Positions 8,873 through 17,469 of a stretch of DNA of 64,000 nucleotides are shown here, piece after piece; the first letter of the stretch is position 1, and every line of letters starts with the position of its first letter. A program made the position numbers and the translations under genes. The notes beneath the pieces were generated by a model that was given only the letters and a program-made list of their open reading frames with translations, searched no databases and was not told the DNA's origin. Source of the DNA: Streptomyces sp. I6 (GTDB lineage: Bacteria > Actinomycetota > Actinomycetes > Streptomycetales > Streptomycetaceae); assembly GCA_003725745.1 (NCBI GenBank), contig RHDP01000001.1:3046001-3110000 (forward strand), read 5' to 3'.

Positions 8873-9316
8873 ATGACCTCCCCGGACGACAAGCCCGGCG
8901 TGACCATCCGCTGCCAGGACAGCGCATCCGTCGGCGTGACGTTCTGCGACCGGTTCAGCTTCGACGCAGACTCCGTGCACTATGCCGTCGAGCTGTGGGG
9001 CCCGGGTCTGACCGCTCGCGCCAACGAGGTTGTCGCCCGGATCTGGGACAGCGGTCTCGCCCCGTTCCTGGAAGAGCTCGCCGCCGACTACCGGGGATGG
9101 GACGGCGAACGGAGCTGGCAGACCAACGACCGGGACCTCGCGGTGTCGGCCGTCTTCCGGTCCGGCGGGCACGTCGGGCTGACCTGGACCTTGCGGCCAT
9201 GGCCGCAGGTCGCTGGCGGCTGGGGCGCATCGGTGACCACCTGGCTGGAAGCCAGCGAGCAGACGGCTTCTCTGGCGGCCGACATCCGGCACTTCCCCGC
9301 CGGGGAGCAGCAGTGA
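8873..9316 (+). CDS. DUF6228 family protein
   Basis: A 147-residue soluble acidic protein with no catalytic motif that I recognise. The pattern (VTFCDRF, YAVELWGPGLTARANEV, DYRGWDGERSWQTNDRDLAV, GHVGLTWTLRPW) matches the Streptomyces DUF6228 family. These genes are often found in accessory regions together with a second small gene, as in toxin-immunity or stand-alone immunity-like pairs; that role is inference. Its TGA overlaps a GTG that opens the next, truncated reading frame. Start ATG 8873. Confidence 0.7.
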   Translation: MTSPDDKPGVTIRCQDSASVGVTFCDRFSFDADSVHYAVELWGPGLTARANEVVARIWDSGLAPFLEELAADYRGWDGERSWQTNDRDLAVSAVFRSGGHVGLTWTLRPWPQVAGGWGASVTTWLEASEQTASLAADIRHFPAGEQQ

Positions 9317-9615
9317 CATCCGCTATCCGCATTACCTGGACGTTGGCGGCCCACGGATGGGCCGACTGCACCCTTGAGGATCATCATGCGAAGGCCGGGC
9401 TCACATCCGCGTGCGGCCTCCTGGTGCAGGCGTTCCGGGCCGGCCTCCGCGAGCCGCCGACGAACAGCTTTGTCGGTGGGCTCTGCCAGGGTGTGCGTCG
9501 TGGACGAATCGGTGGAGCGTGTCGACGGTCAAGATCGCGTGCTGGGGGTGATCAGCCGTGGGGAGGCCATCCGGGAGGGCCGGCTGCATCGGGTCGCCTT
9601 GACGGTGTGTCGTGA
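9313..9615 (+). pseudogene. Truncated partner of the DUF6228 gene
   Basis: The GTG at 9313 overlaps the preceding stop (GTGA), the standard layout for a coupled second gene. The first 28 codons (TSAIRITWTLAAHGWADCTL, EDHHAKA) read like the start of a conserved Streptomyces small protein. From about 9396 the sequence changes to low-quality Arg/Gly-rich coding that overlaps the Nudix gene in another frame. I read it as a gene cut off by a deletion or recombination, with the remainder being out-of-frame sequence. Confidence 0.45.
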
Positions 9616-10000
9616 TGAGGATGGCCGGATTCTCGTCCACCGGCGGTCGGAGCAGGTGTCGCGCTTCCCAGGGCTCTATGAGGTCGGGGTCGGTGGCGCT
9701 GCAATTGCCGGCGAGTCCTATGAACAGGCCGCCGCGCGGGAACTGGCCGAAGAGCTGGGCATTCGTGCGCTGCCGCGCCTGCTGTTCACGTTCATCAACC
9801 GCAGCGGCTTGAGCCCTCACCGGCTCGGCGTGCACGAAGCCGTGGTGCCGAATGCCGTGGCCCCCGATCCCGACGAGGTCGCCTGGCATGGCTGGCTGAC
9901 CGAGCCGGAGCTCGGCTCGGCCCTGCTGGAGCGGCACTTCACCCCCGACAGCCACGAAACCTTCAGGCAGTATCTCGCGTTCCGGAGCGCGCACTCCTGA
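9500..10000 (+). CDS. Nudix hydrolase
   Basis: A protein of about 166 residues, depending on start. The Nudix box is complete: GAAIAGESYEQAAARELAEE followed by LGI, which fits GX5EX7REUXEEXGU. The upstream part (DRVLGVISRGEAIREGRLHR) resembles the isopentenyl-diphosphate-isomerase-like YfcD group, where the first strand carries VLG/SRGEA. The substrate cannot be predicted; a nucleoside- or pyrophosphate-containing compound is likely. GTG 9500 is preferred (AGGGTG six bases upstream); GTG 9491 is possible. The gene overlaps the decayed reading frame before it. Confidence 0.82.
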   Translation: MDESVERVDGQDRVLGVISRGEAIREGRLHRVALTVCRDEDGRILVHRRSEQVSRFPGLYEVGVGGAAIAGESYEQAAARELAEELGIRALPRLLFTFINRSGLSPHRLGVHEAVVPNAVAPDPDEVAWHGWLTEPELGSALLERHFTPDSHETFRQYLAFRSAHS

Positions 10001-10245
10001 CCTTGCTCGCCTCGCGGGCGAGGTCTGGCCGGCTGATCCCGTCCGGACCACCTCTTCACCACCATCGGGCACCACTTCGGCCGCGTCGAACCCCGCCGCC
10101 GGATGCGGGACTACGTGCACGGACGGTCGTTTCGCAGCTTGAGTCCGCGTAAGGCACGATTCGGCATGCGTTCCGGTCGGATAACGATCGGTTCTGGCGA
10201 CTCAGGGGTGACATTCAGCCCCGTAGAGTGCATACGTATCTATGT

Positions 10246-10261
10246 CTTGAACATGTTCAAG
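10246..10261. promoter_or_regulatory. Perfect 16-bp palindrome upstream of the PBP gene
   Basis: CTTGAACATGTTCAAG is its own reverse complement and sits 58 bp before the PBP start codon in an AT-rich patch next to ATACGTAT (10231-10238), the likely promoter. The regulator is unknown. Confidence 0.5.
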
Positions 10262-10318
10262 TGGACATGCTCGTACGCCGGGGTCGTCCGTACGGGGCTC
10301 TTGGGGAGGGTCTACACC

Positions 10319-11959
10319 ATGCGCAGCGGAGTGAACACCGCTTTCGTCGGCGGCGTGTTCGTCCTGGTGGCAGGCGGGGTGGGGTTCGCGGGCTACGAGA
10401 TGCTGGGCGGGGACTCGGGTGGCGCGGACCTGGGTGGCGCGGACGCCGCGCCGCTGAACTCGTCCGAGTCCGGGGAGGTTACGGCCAAGGAGGTCGAGCG
10501 GACATCGCGGGACTTCCTGGCGGCGTGGGCCCGCGGGGACGCGGACGCGGCGGGGACGCTGACCGACGATCCGGCGGCGGCCGGGGAGGCGCTGCGCGGC
10601 TTCCGGGAGACCGGGCATGTGGAGAGCGCCGTGGTCACGCCGGGCGCGGCGAACGGCGCCACGGTGCCGTACACGGTGAAGGCGACCATCAGTTTCAAGG
10701 GGCACGAGAAGGAGCTGGCGTACGCCTCGGAGCTGACCGTGGTGCGGGGCAAGAGCAGTGGGCGGGCGCTGGTGGACTGGACGCCGACGGTGCTGCACCC
10801 GAAGCTGATCGAGGGCGCGACCCTGCGGACCGGTGAGGCGAAGACGATCCAGGCGGTGGACCGCGAGGGCCGGGAACTGACCGCCGAGAAGTACCCGTCG
10901 CTGGCCCCCGTGCTGGACACCCTGCGTACCCGGTACGCGGACGGGGCCGCGGGCGAGCCCGGCGTCGAGACCTGGATCGAGCCGGCCGACGCCGACGCGC
11001 CGAACCGGACGCTGCTCACCCTCGCCAAGGGAAGGACGAAGAAGCTCCAGACGACGCTGGACGCCGATGTACAGGCCGCCGCCGAGCGCGCGGTGAAGAA
11101 GTACGACCGGGCCTCGGTGGTCGCCGTCCGGCCCAGCACCGGCGAGATCAGCGCGGTCGCCAACAGCCCGGCCGGCGGGTTCAACGTGGCGATGGAGGGG
11201 GCGCAGGCCCCCGGCTCCACGATGAAGGTCGTGACCGCGGCGATGATGCTGGAGCACGGCCTGGTCGGCGGACCGGCCTCCCCGGTCGAGTGTCCGAAGG
11301 AGGTGACCTGGTCGGGCCGGACCTTCCACAACAACAAGAACTTCTCCATCGCGAACGGCACCTTCCGGGACAGCTTCCGCCGCTCCTGCAACACCTTCTT
11401 CATGAAGGCGCTGGGCCCGCTGAACGCCAAGGGCGTGGAGGACATCGCCCTGAGCCAGACGGCCCGCAAGTACTTCGGCCTGGGCGGGGTGTGGTCCGTC
11501 GGGATCGTCTCCACCGACGCCCGCATCCCGGTCTCGAAGGGCCCCGAGACGGCCGCCTCCTACATCGGCCAGGGCAAGGTCACCATGAACGCCCTCAGCG
11601 TCGCCTCCCTCTCGGCGACCGTGAAGAACGGCGCGTTCCGCCAGCCGGTGATCGTGCCCAGGGAGATGATCAAGGGCGAGCTGACCACCGCCCAGCCGCT
11701 GCCCGGGAGCATGGCCGCCACCCTGCGCAGCGTGATGGGCGCCGCCGCGACCGACGGCACCGCCGCCAAGGCGATGTCCGCGGTCAGCGGCGACAAGGGA
11801 GCCAAGACCGGGTCGGCCGAGGTCGACGGGCAGAGCGACTCCAACAGCTGGTTCACCGGCTACGCGGACGACCTGGCCGCCGGCTCGGTCGTCCAGTCCG
11901 GCGGCTACGGCAGCGGGCCGGCGGGCAACGTCGTCGCGGCCGTGCTGAACGCACGGTAG
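10319..11959 (+). CDS. Penicillin-binding protein, MecA_N-type transpeptidase
   Basis: A 546-residue membrane-anchored D,D-transpeptidase. One N-terminal helix spans about residues 7-28. An NTF2-like MecA_N domain follows (about 55-165; EVERTSRDFLAAWARGDADA). Then comes a short dimerisation-like linker and the C-terminal transpeptidase domain. Catalytic motifs are S300-T-M-K303 (APGSTMKVV), S356-C-N, and K496-T-G (GAKTGSAEV). It belongs to the PBP2a-like subgroup of class B PBPs common in actinobacteria. ATG 10319 has a strong GGGGAGGG site at 10303-10310. A perfect palindrome marks a probable regulated promoter. The gene stands alone; an IS remnant lies downstream. Confidence 0.93.
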   Translation: MRSGVNTAFVGGVFVLVAGGVGFAGYEMLGGDSGGADLGGADAAPLNSSESGEVTAKEVERTSRDFLAAWARGDADAAGTLTDDPAAAGEALRGFRETGHVESAVVTPGAANGATVPYTVKATISFKGHEKELAYASELTVVRGKSSGRALVDWTPTVLHPKLIEGATLRTGEAKTIQAVDREGRELTAEKYPSLAPVLDTLRTRYADGAAGEPGVETWIEPADADAPNRTLLTLAKGRTKKLQTTLDADVQAAAERAVKKYDRASVVAVRPSTGEISAVANSPAGGFNVAMEGAQAPGSTMKVVTAAMMLEHGLVGGPASPVECPKEVTWSGRTFHNNKNFSIANGTFRDSFRRSCNTFFMKALGPLNAKGVEDIALSQTARKYFGLGGVWSVGIVSTDARIPVSKGPETAASYIGQGKVTMNALSVASLSATVKNGAFRQPVIVPREMIKGELTTAQPLPGSMAATLRSVMGAAATDGTAAKAMSAVSGDKGAKTGSAEVDGQSDSNSWFTGYADDLAAGSVVQSGGYGSGPAGNVVAAVLNAR

Positions 11960-12166
11960 GGCGGCGTCGGTCCGGTCGGCGGCGCGGAGACGGCCGGACG
12001 GGCCGAGGCGCACGACAGGACCGCGGAGGCTGTCGACGCCGTGGCCAGTCCCGTTCCCGTACATCCACACGGGGCCGACCGAGACAGTTGCGGGCAGAGT
12101 GCCGTTCGCGGAAGGGTTCTGCCCGCCGGCCCTCGACGGAGTGCCCACGACGAGGGTCGTGGCAGT

Positions 12167-12450
12167 TTCCAGCATCCGGCGGACGCGGTTGTCCTGTCCA
12201 TAGGCAGCGTCCGCCGTCACCCGGGCGATCGGCAGCGGCGAGGACAGCGCCCTGCGGACGATCGCCGCGGCGATCGCGTCTTTGGTGGCGAACTCCCGCT
12301 CGTCGGGGACCTTGGCGGCGTGGCAGCGGTCACGGCCGTCGGTCCAGGGCTTGGGCAGGTAGAGCTCCCGGTCCACCAGGGTGCGGCCGGCCGTGCTGGC
12401 GTAGGCGGCGAAGACGCCTGTCTGGCAGTTCTCGGTGCGGCCGGGGCCTG
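12167..12450 (-). mobile_element. IS701-family transposase remnant
   Basis: On the minus strand the translated segment GRTENCQTGVFAAYASTAGR, then TLVDRELYLPKPWTD, KVPDEREFATKDAIA and ASPLPIA-like RVTADAAYGQDNRVRRMLE is typical of the central DDE-endonuclease part of IS701-type transposases (DREL, then ADAAYG). Both ends are missing: there is no start, no C-terminal part and no terminal inverted repeats. About 95 codons remain, between the PBP and AraC genes, in the otherwise empty stretch 11960-12528. It is an old, inactive fragment. Confidence 0.75.
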
Positions 12451-12528
12451 CGGGCTTCGGCTTCGCGATCCGGGACGGTCGCTTCCGGCTCCCCCTTCCC
12501 GCTTACGGGCGGCCGGTACCGTGTCCCC

Positions 12529-12957
12529 GTGTCCCGAACACCCCTCTCCGACCTCGTCAGGCTGCGCCGGGCCCGTGACGCGATGGACCGCGACTACGCA
12601 CAGCCCCTGGACGTACCCGCGCTGGCGCGCATCGCCCTCATGTCGGCCGGGCACTTCTCACGCAGCTTCCGGGCCGCATACGGCGAGACGCCCTACAGCT
12701 ACCTCATGACCCGACGGATCGAGCGGGCCAAGGCGCTGCTGCGGCGTGGCGACCTGTCGGTCACGGAGGTCTGTATGGAGGTCGGCTGCACCTCACTGGG
12801 CTCGTTCAGCTCGCGGTTCACCGAACTGGTCGGCGAGAGCCCCAGCGCCTACCGCGCCCGCGGCCACGATCACGGATCCGCCATCCCCGCCTGCATCGCG
12901 AAGATCCACACCAGGCCGGTCAGGAACGGAGAAGCGAGCGGCCCCGCCCGTCCGTAG
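12529..12957 (+). CDS. AraC-family transcriptional regulator (stand-alone DNA-binding domain)
   Basis: A 142-residue protein that is little more than the AraC double helix-turn-helix: VPALARIALMSAGHFSRSFR for the first HTH and SVTEVCMEVGCTSLGSFSSRF for the second, with the family signature ending in GESPSAYR. There is no ligand-binding domain. The GTG at 12529 starts 11 bp before a second near-identical GTG context; the exact start is uncertain by a few codons. The following VOC gene starts 11 bp downstream, so the two form an operon. Paired AraC/VOC genes are usually linked to a small-molecule response. Confidence 0.88.
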   Translation: MSRTPLSDLVRLRRARDAMDRDYAQPLDVPALARIALMSAGHFSRSFRAAYGETPYSYLMTRRIERAKALLRRGDLSVTEVCMEVGCTSLGSFSSRFTELVGESPSAYRARGHDHGSAIPACIAKIHTRPVRNGEASGPARP

Positions 12958-12967
12958 CGTGGCGGAC

Positions 12968-13384
12968 ATGGACATCAATCTTTCGCAGTGCTTCATCGCC
13001 GTCGACGACCACGACAAGGCACTCGCCTTCTACCGCGACGTACTCGGTCTCGAGGTGCGCAACGACGTCGGGTTCGAGGGCATGCGCTGGGTGACGGTGG
13101 GCTCTCCCTCTCAGCCGGACGTGGAGATCGTCCTCGAGCCGCCGCTCGCGGATCCGAACGCCACGGAAGCCGACCGCCGGGCGGTGGCCGAACTGCTCGC
13201 CAAGGGCATGCTGCGCGGTGTCATCTTCCGGACCGGCGACGTGGACGCCACGTTCGAGCGGATCCGCGCCGCGGGGGCCGAGGTGCTGCAGGAGCCCGTG
13301 GACCAGCCGTACGGCGTCCGCGACTGCGCCTTCCGCGACCCGGCGGGGAACATGCTGCGGTTCAACCAGCCTCGCGGCGCGTAG
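12968..13384 (+). CDS. VOC (glyoxalase/bleomycin-resistance) family protein
   Basis: A 138-residue protein with two beta-alpha-beta-beta-beta modules typical of the vicinal oxygen chelate fold. The first module reads CFIAVDDHDKALAFYRDVLG and the second VIFRTGDVDATFERIRAAGA, ending in FRDPAGNMLRFNQP, where the terminal metal-ligand position of the family would lie. The substrate is unknown. It follows the AraC gene by 11 bp in the same operon. Confidence 0.88.
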   Translation: MDINLSQCFIAVDDHDKALAFYRDVLGLEVRNDVGFEGMRWVTVGSPSQPDVEIVLEPPLADPNATEADRRAVAELLAKGMLRGVIFRTGDVDATFERIRAAGAEVLQEPVDQPYGVRDCAFRDPAGNMLRFNQPRGA

Positions 13385-13502
13385 CACCCGGAACCGGAGC
13401 CGGGGCCGACAGGGGAGCGGGACGGCGCAGGCAGCCCCCTCGCAGGCCGGCCCGATCATACGGGCCTGCCCCTGACCGGCCCGGCTCGGGCCTCACTCCT
13501 GC

Positions 13503-13587
13503 CGCGCGTCGGCCCTGGCCCGCATCCGCCCTGGCCCGCGTCGGCCCTGGCGCGCATCGGTTCTGGCCCGCGTCGGCCCTGGCGCGT
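13503..13587. repeat. Imperfect tandem repeat GGCCCTGGCCCGCGTC
   Basis: Five imperfect copies of a 16-18-bp unit (C/T-G-GCCCTGGC-C/G-CGC-G/A-TC) fill the convergent gap between the VOC gene and the aldo/keto reductase. No gene is visible in 13385-13648. Confidence 0.7.
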
Positions 13588-13648
13588 GACCGGCGACGGG
13601 ACGGACGGGCAGCGGCGGGACGGGGCCTCCAAACGGTGCGGGTGGCGG

Positions 13649-14539
13649 TCAGACGTGCGGGACGCTCGACAGGAGGGCCATGTCCTCCTCGGTCAGCCGC
13701 AGCGCGCCCGCCGCCACGTTCTCCTCCAGGTGCACGGGATCCCCCGTACCCGGGATCGCCAGTACGTGGGCGCCGAGTCCGAGCGTCCACGCCACGCGGA
13801 CCTGGGCCGGGCTCACGCCGTGCGCCCGGGCGACGGTGAGGACGGGGTCGTGCTCGGTGCCGGTGGCTCCCGCCTCCCGGCCCCGCCCCGCGATCGCGAA
13901 GAACGGTACGTACGCGACGCCCTGTTCACCGCACGCACCGACGAACTCGAGTTGCTCGCGCGCCCCGATGGTGCAGGCGTTCTGGACGCACACGACCGGC
14001 GCGATCTCGCGCGCCTCCGCGAGTTGGGCCGGAGAGACGTTGGAGACACCGAGGTGGCGGACGAGTCCGGCCTGCCGGAGTTCGGCCAGGGCGCCGAAGT
14101 GCTCCGCGATGGAGCCCGTCTGCCCGCTCCTCGGGACGCGGAGGTTGACCAGGTCGAGATGGTCGCGGCCGAGCTGGCGGAGGTTCTCCTCCACCTGTCC
14201 GCGTAGCTCTGCGGGCGAGGCCCAGCGCCAGTCCCCGGACGGGTCCCGCCCCGCCCACACCTTGGTGGCGATGACCAGGCCGTCCGGGTACGGGGCGAGC
14301 GCGGTGTTGATCAGCTCGTTGGCGGACCGCAGCGACGAGAAGTAGAAGGCGGCCGTGTCGATGTGGTTCACGCCCAGCTCGACCGCGCGGCGCAGCACCG
14401 CGACCGCCCGGTCCCGGTCGCCGGGGCTGCCGTCGGCGTTCGCCGTCAGGCGCATCGCACCGAATCCGAGCCGGTTGACCGGGAGGTCGCCGAGAGTCCA
14501 GGTGCCGGACGTGGTCGCGTTGATGGTCTCAGTGGTCAT
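13649..14539 (-). CDS. Aldo/keto reductase
   Basis: A 296-residue (beta/alpha)8 oxidoreductase using NADPH. Recognisable parts are VNRLGFGAMRLT, the catalytic Asp and Tyr in NHIDTAAFYFSS, and the Lys in LVIATKVWAG. The C-terminal NADP phosphate-binding region has LAIPGTGDPVHLEENVAA. The strand where most members have the catalytic His reads LDLVNLRVPR, so that His is not visible; several bacterial AKRs share this. ATG 14537-14539 is preferred to an in-frame start seven codons upstream. Divergent or coupled partners are not evident. Confidence 0.88.
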   Translation of the reverse strand: MTTETINATTSGTWTLGDLPVNRLGFGAMRLTANADGSPGDRDRAVAVLRRAVELGVNHIDTAAFYFSSLRSANELINTALAPYPDGLVIATKVWAGRDPSGDWRWASPAELRGQVEENLRQLGRDHLDLVNLRVPRSGQTGSIAEHFGALAELRQAGLVRHLGVSNVSPAQLAEAREIAPVVCVQNACTIGAREQLEFVGACGEQGVAYVPFFAIAGRGREAGATGTEHDPVLTVARAHGVSPAQVRVAWTLGLGAHVLAIPGTGDPVHLEENVAAGALRLTEEDMALLSSVPHV

Positions 14540-14685
14540 GCGCGGAGTCTTACAGCCCACGAGGGGGCGCGGCTCCGGAGTGGCACGGGACCGGTCGGCC
14601 GGTCGTCAGGTCACTCACCCCGCCCACCACACCGGCGTCCCGGTCACACGCTTCACCCACGGCACCGACCGGACCGGCCCGGTGC

Positions 14686-15936
14686 TCAGAACATGTCCGG
14701 GCACCATGCCCGACGCGGCGCCCGGAACACCGCGTCCGCCAGGGCCGCCACGCCCGCCCGGTGCTCCGACACCCGCCCCAGCGCCATCAGCCGCAGCACC
14801 GACTCGTCTCCCAGGTACAGCGATCCCAACGCCCCGAGGTCCAGGGACAGTTCGGCCGCCAGCTCGGTCGGCGAGCACTCGGCCGTGCCGTCGGGCGACA
14901 CCTCCAGCCGGAACCGGCCCCCTGCCTGCCCCAGTGGGTCGTGCACGTCCAGCACCAGCCTGCCGGGGATGCCGTAGGTGCGCGCCTCCAGCGCCCGCAC
15001 CACGTCCAGCACCCGGACCCACAGGAAGTCCGCGCAGGTGACCGTGCGGGCGGCACGCGGGTCGGGGAACAGCAGCGGGAGCAGATCGTCGGGGGCGCGC
15101 CGCCCCGACCTGACCGTGGTGACCCAGTCCACCGAGCACACGAAGTGCCACAGGGCCCGCTCGGCGGCGGGTGAGACCGTGATCAGCTTCTCGACCTCCA
15201 GGGCCGTGTCGGGCTGCCCCGCGTCGGACCAGCCGGACGTCGCGGCCCGGTACACGGCCAGCCCCTCCACGTCACCAGCCGCCGAGCGGTACAGCGCGGA
15301 GAACGGCTCCTTCCAGGGTTCGGGCCCCGCCGGGACCACTCCGGTGTTCAGCTGCCACCAGCGCGCGTCGCGGTCGGTCGCCCCGGCCCGGCCGGCGCGG
15401 AAGCGGTCGTACAGCTCCGGACCGAGCTTGCGGACCTCCTCTCCGTCGGCCAGGTCGATCCGGGCACCGTCCCCGGGGCCCGGCCGACGCGGGTCGAGCC
15501 CGGTGCGCGCCACGTCGATGCTCCACTCCGTGAACCAGGTCGCGGGGCCGAAGCCGTACCGCCCGTAGATGGGGAACTCGGCCGCGATCAGCGTCGAGAC
15601 GATCTCGCCCCGCTCCTTCGCGGCCGCGAGGTCGGGCGTGATCATGCTGGTGAGCAGGCCGCGACGGCGGTGCGTCGGGGAGACGGTGACGTTCGAGACG
15701 GCGTTCGCCGGTACCGCGGCACCGCCGGGGACAGTGAGCTGCTGGGTGTATGACCGGTAGGTCGCCACGCAGCGGCCCGCGTCGAAGGCGCCCCGCACCC
15801 GGGGCATGTCGAAGTGCGCGAGCCGGTCGGCGGCCAGTTCCTCACCGACCTCCGGGGACTGCAGGAACCCGGTCCTGCATGCACGCAGCCAGTCGGTGAC
15901 CTCGGACTCGGTGACAGGACGCACATCAGGGCTCAT
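14686..15936 (-). CDS. Eis-like GNAT N-acetyltransferase
   Basis: A 416-residue protein. The N-terminal GNAT domain has the acetyl-CoA loop [15 protein letters not shown], followed by [17 protein letters not shown], which in Eis holds the general-acid Tyr. A second GNAT-like domain and an SCP-like domain ([20 protein letters not shown]) complete the Eis architecture. The protein ends in a C-terminal Phe (CPDMF), whose free carboxylate is the general base in Eis enzymes. Family members acetylate aminoglycosides or other amines at several positions; the natural substrate is unclear. Start ATG 15934-15936 is used because the upstream in-frame sequence is low-complexity. Confidence 0.9.
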   Translation of the reverse strand: MSPDVRPVTESEVTDWLRACRTGFLQSPEVGEELAADRLAHFDMPRVRGAFDAGRCVATYRSYTQQLTVPGGAAVPANAVSNVTVSPTHRRRGLLTSMITPDLAAAKERGEIVSTLIAAEFPIYGRYGFGPATWFTEWSIDVARTGLDPRRPGPGDGARIDLADGEEVRKLGPELYDRFRAGRAGATDRDARWWQLNTGVVPAGPEPWKEPFSALYRSAAGDVEGLAVYRAATSGWSDAGQPDTALEVEKLITVSPAAERALWHFVCSVDWVTTVRSGRRAPDDLLPLLFPDPRAARTVTCADFLWVRVLDVVRALEARTYGIPGRLVLDVHDPLGQAGGRFRLEVSPDGTAECSPTELAAELSLDLGALGSLYLGDESVLRLMALGRVSEHRAGVAALADAVFRAPRRAWCPDMF

Positions 15937-16218
15937 GACACCCACGCTATGCCGCCCGGCCTCACCCGTCACAGCGATTACGGCGCCCTCCGGCGAGCGG
16001 GCGAGCGGCAGGGCGGGCGGGCGACCGGCAGGGCGGGCGGTCCGGCTCACCGCCCGGTCCGGTGTCCCCACACCCGGCCGCGATCCGGGTGCGGGGTCGG
16101 GTGTGGGGTCGGCCTTGCCGTTCGGCCTCCCGGGCCCGAGGGCTCCGTTCGAGAGCTGCGCAGGCGTGCCACGGCGAGCCGACAGCCCGCGGTCTCGGTG
16201 CGCAGGCCCCGCGGCACC

Positions 16219-16871
16219 TCAGGTGAGCAGGTCGTCCACCTGCGCTTCGCCCTCGCGGTACCGGCGGGCGATCTCCGCGCTGCAGTCGTCCGCGGTGCGC
16301 TGCAACTGCTGCCGCTGCCCCGACACTTCCTGCTCGTAGCCCGCGAGCCGCCCCATCGCCGCGCGCAGTTCGCCGTCCGTGCGCGCGTCCAGGTCGGACA
16401 GCTCGACCTCGGAGAGCATCTCCGCGGCCAGCAGCCGGTACTCCTCGCCGCGCGGCTCGGACAGCGTGACGTGCCGGGCCGAACTGCCGCGCCGCGACGG
16501 CGGGTCGGCGAGGATCCGCGAGAGCCGGTCGACTACGGCGGCGTCCGGTCCGGGCGGCTCCGGTCCGGACGCCGCACCGGGCAGCAGCGGCGACGGCGGT
16601 GCCGACCGCCGGGACAGCTCCGCGCGCAGGATGTCGATCCGTCCCTGCAGCAGCCGCCGCACATAGCTCAGATCGGCCTCGTCCCGCTGGGACTCCTTGC
16701 GCAGGGCCCGCAGCTCCGGCAGCCGCAGTGCGGCGAGATCGCGCCCACCGGCGGAGTCGGAACGGCCTTCGCCGGTGCGCTGCGCGGGCGGGCGGGCGGT
16801 GCCGGCCCCGAGCAGGCACCGCGGGTCGTCTGAACGGGACCGGGCGACTGCCCGGTGCCAGGTGTGATCAT
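16219..16871 (-). CDS. rsiG: RsiG, c-di-GMP-dependent anti-sigma factor for WhiG (frameshifted as sequenced)
   Basis: Two copies of the RsiG signature E-X3-S-X2-R-X3-Q-X3-D are present: [16 protein letters not shown] (DNA 16633-16680) and [16 protein letters not shown] (16288-16335). In Streptomyces each motif, one per long antiparallel helix, grips c-di-GMP, and RsiG bound to the dinucleotide sequesters WhiG and blocks sporulation genes. The helical core has no start codon before GTG 16660-16662, which would cut motif 1. The frame from ATG 16869-16871 ([14 protein letters not shown], with a GAGGGGA site) joins the core if one base is missing between about 16745 and 16830, giving roughly 217 residues. 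Dtd is divergent. Confidence 0.85.
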
Positions 16872-17017
16872 GCGTGAATCAGTCCCCTCGACCGGTGCCT
16901 GAGGTCTCCCCGGGCCCGGAGGGCCGAAGGGATGCACCGACTCCGTGCATCGTGCCACTACGAACGGTGCCCATGCAGGCGGTCTGCACCCGTTCAGCCC
17001 CCGATAGGTTGGTGTGT

Positions 17018-17443
17018 ATGCGTGCAGTGGTGCAGAGGGTCGACGGCGCGAGCGTCGTGGTGGCCGGTGAGACCGTGGGAGAGATCGTCGGCGAGGGGCT
17101 GTGCGTCCTGGTGGGGGTGACCCACGGGGACACGTCCGAGAAGGCGGCGCAGCTGGCCCGCAAGCTGTGGTCGGTGCGGATCCTGGAAGGCGAGAAGTCC
17201 TGCTCGGACGTGAACGCTCCGCTGCTGGTGATCTCGCAGTTCACTCTCTACGGGGACGCCCGCAAGGGCCGCCGGCCCACCTGGAACGCCGCGGCAGCCG
17301 GCGAGATCGCCGAGCCGCTCGTCGACGAGGTGGTGGCGCGGCTGCGGGAACTGGGAGCGCAGGTGGAGACGGGCCGGTTCGGGGCGCAGATGAGGGTGTC
17401 GCTCACGAACAACGGCCCGTTCACGGTGCTGCTGGAGGTGTAG
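17018..17443 (+). CDS. dtd: D-aminoacyl-tRNA deacylase
   Basis: A 141-residue enzyme that hydrolyses D-aminoacyl (and glycyl-mischarged) tRNA, a chiral proofreading step. It begins [15 protein letters not shown]. The two active-site signatures are present: [12 protein letters not shown] (the SQxT motif) and [11 protein letters not shown] (NxGPxT, with the cross-subunit Pro). Length is that of the family. ATG 17018 is the right start, because homologues begin with MRAV(V/I)QRV. The GCGGGCGGTCTGC region upstream may hold the promoter. Its divergent neighbour is rsiG; the convergent neighbour is ygfZ. Confidence 0.95.
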   Translation: MRAVVQRVDGASVVVAGETVGEIVGEGLCVLVGVTHGDTSEKAAQLARKLWSVRILEGEKSCSDVNAPLLVISQFTLYGDARKGRRPTWNAAAAGEIAEPLVDEVVARLRELGAQVETGRFGAQMRVSLTNNGPFTVLLEV

Positions 17444-17469
17444 GCACGGCCGCCCCGCCCGGGGAGTCC

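Noticed and set aside
10246-10261. CTTGAACATGTTCAAG read as a LexA (SOS) box
   Set aside because: Actinobacterial LexA sites have GAAC-N4-GTTC. Here the half sites are only two bases apart, so another regulator is more likely.
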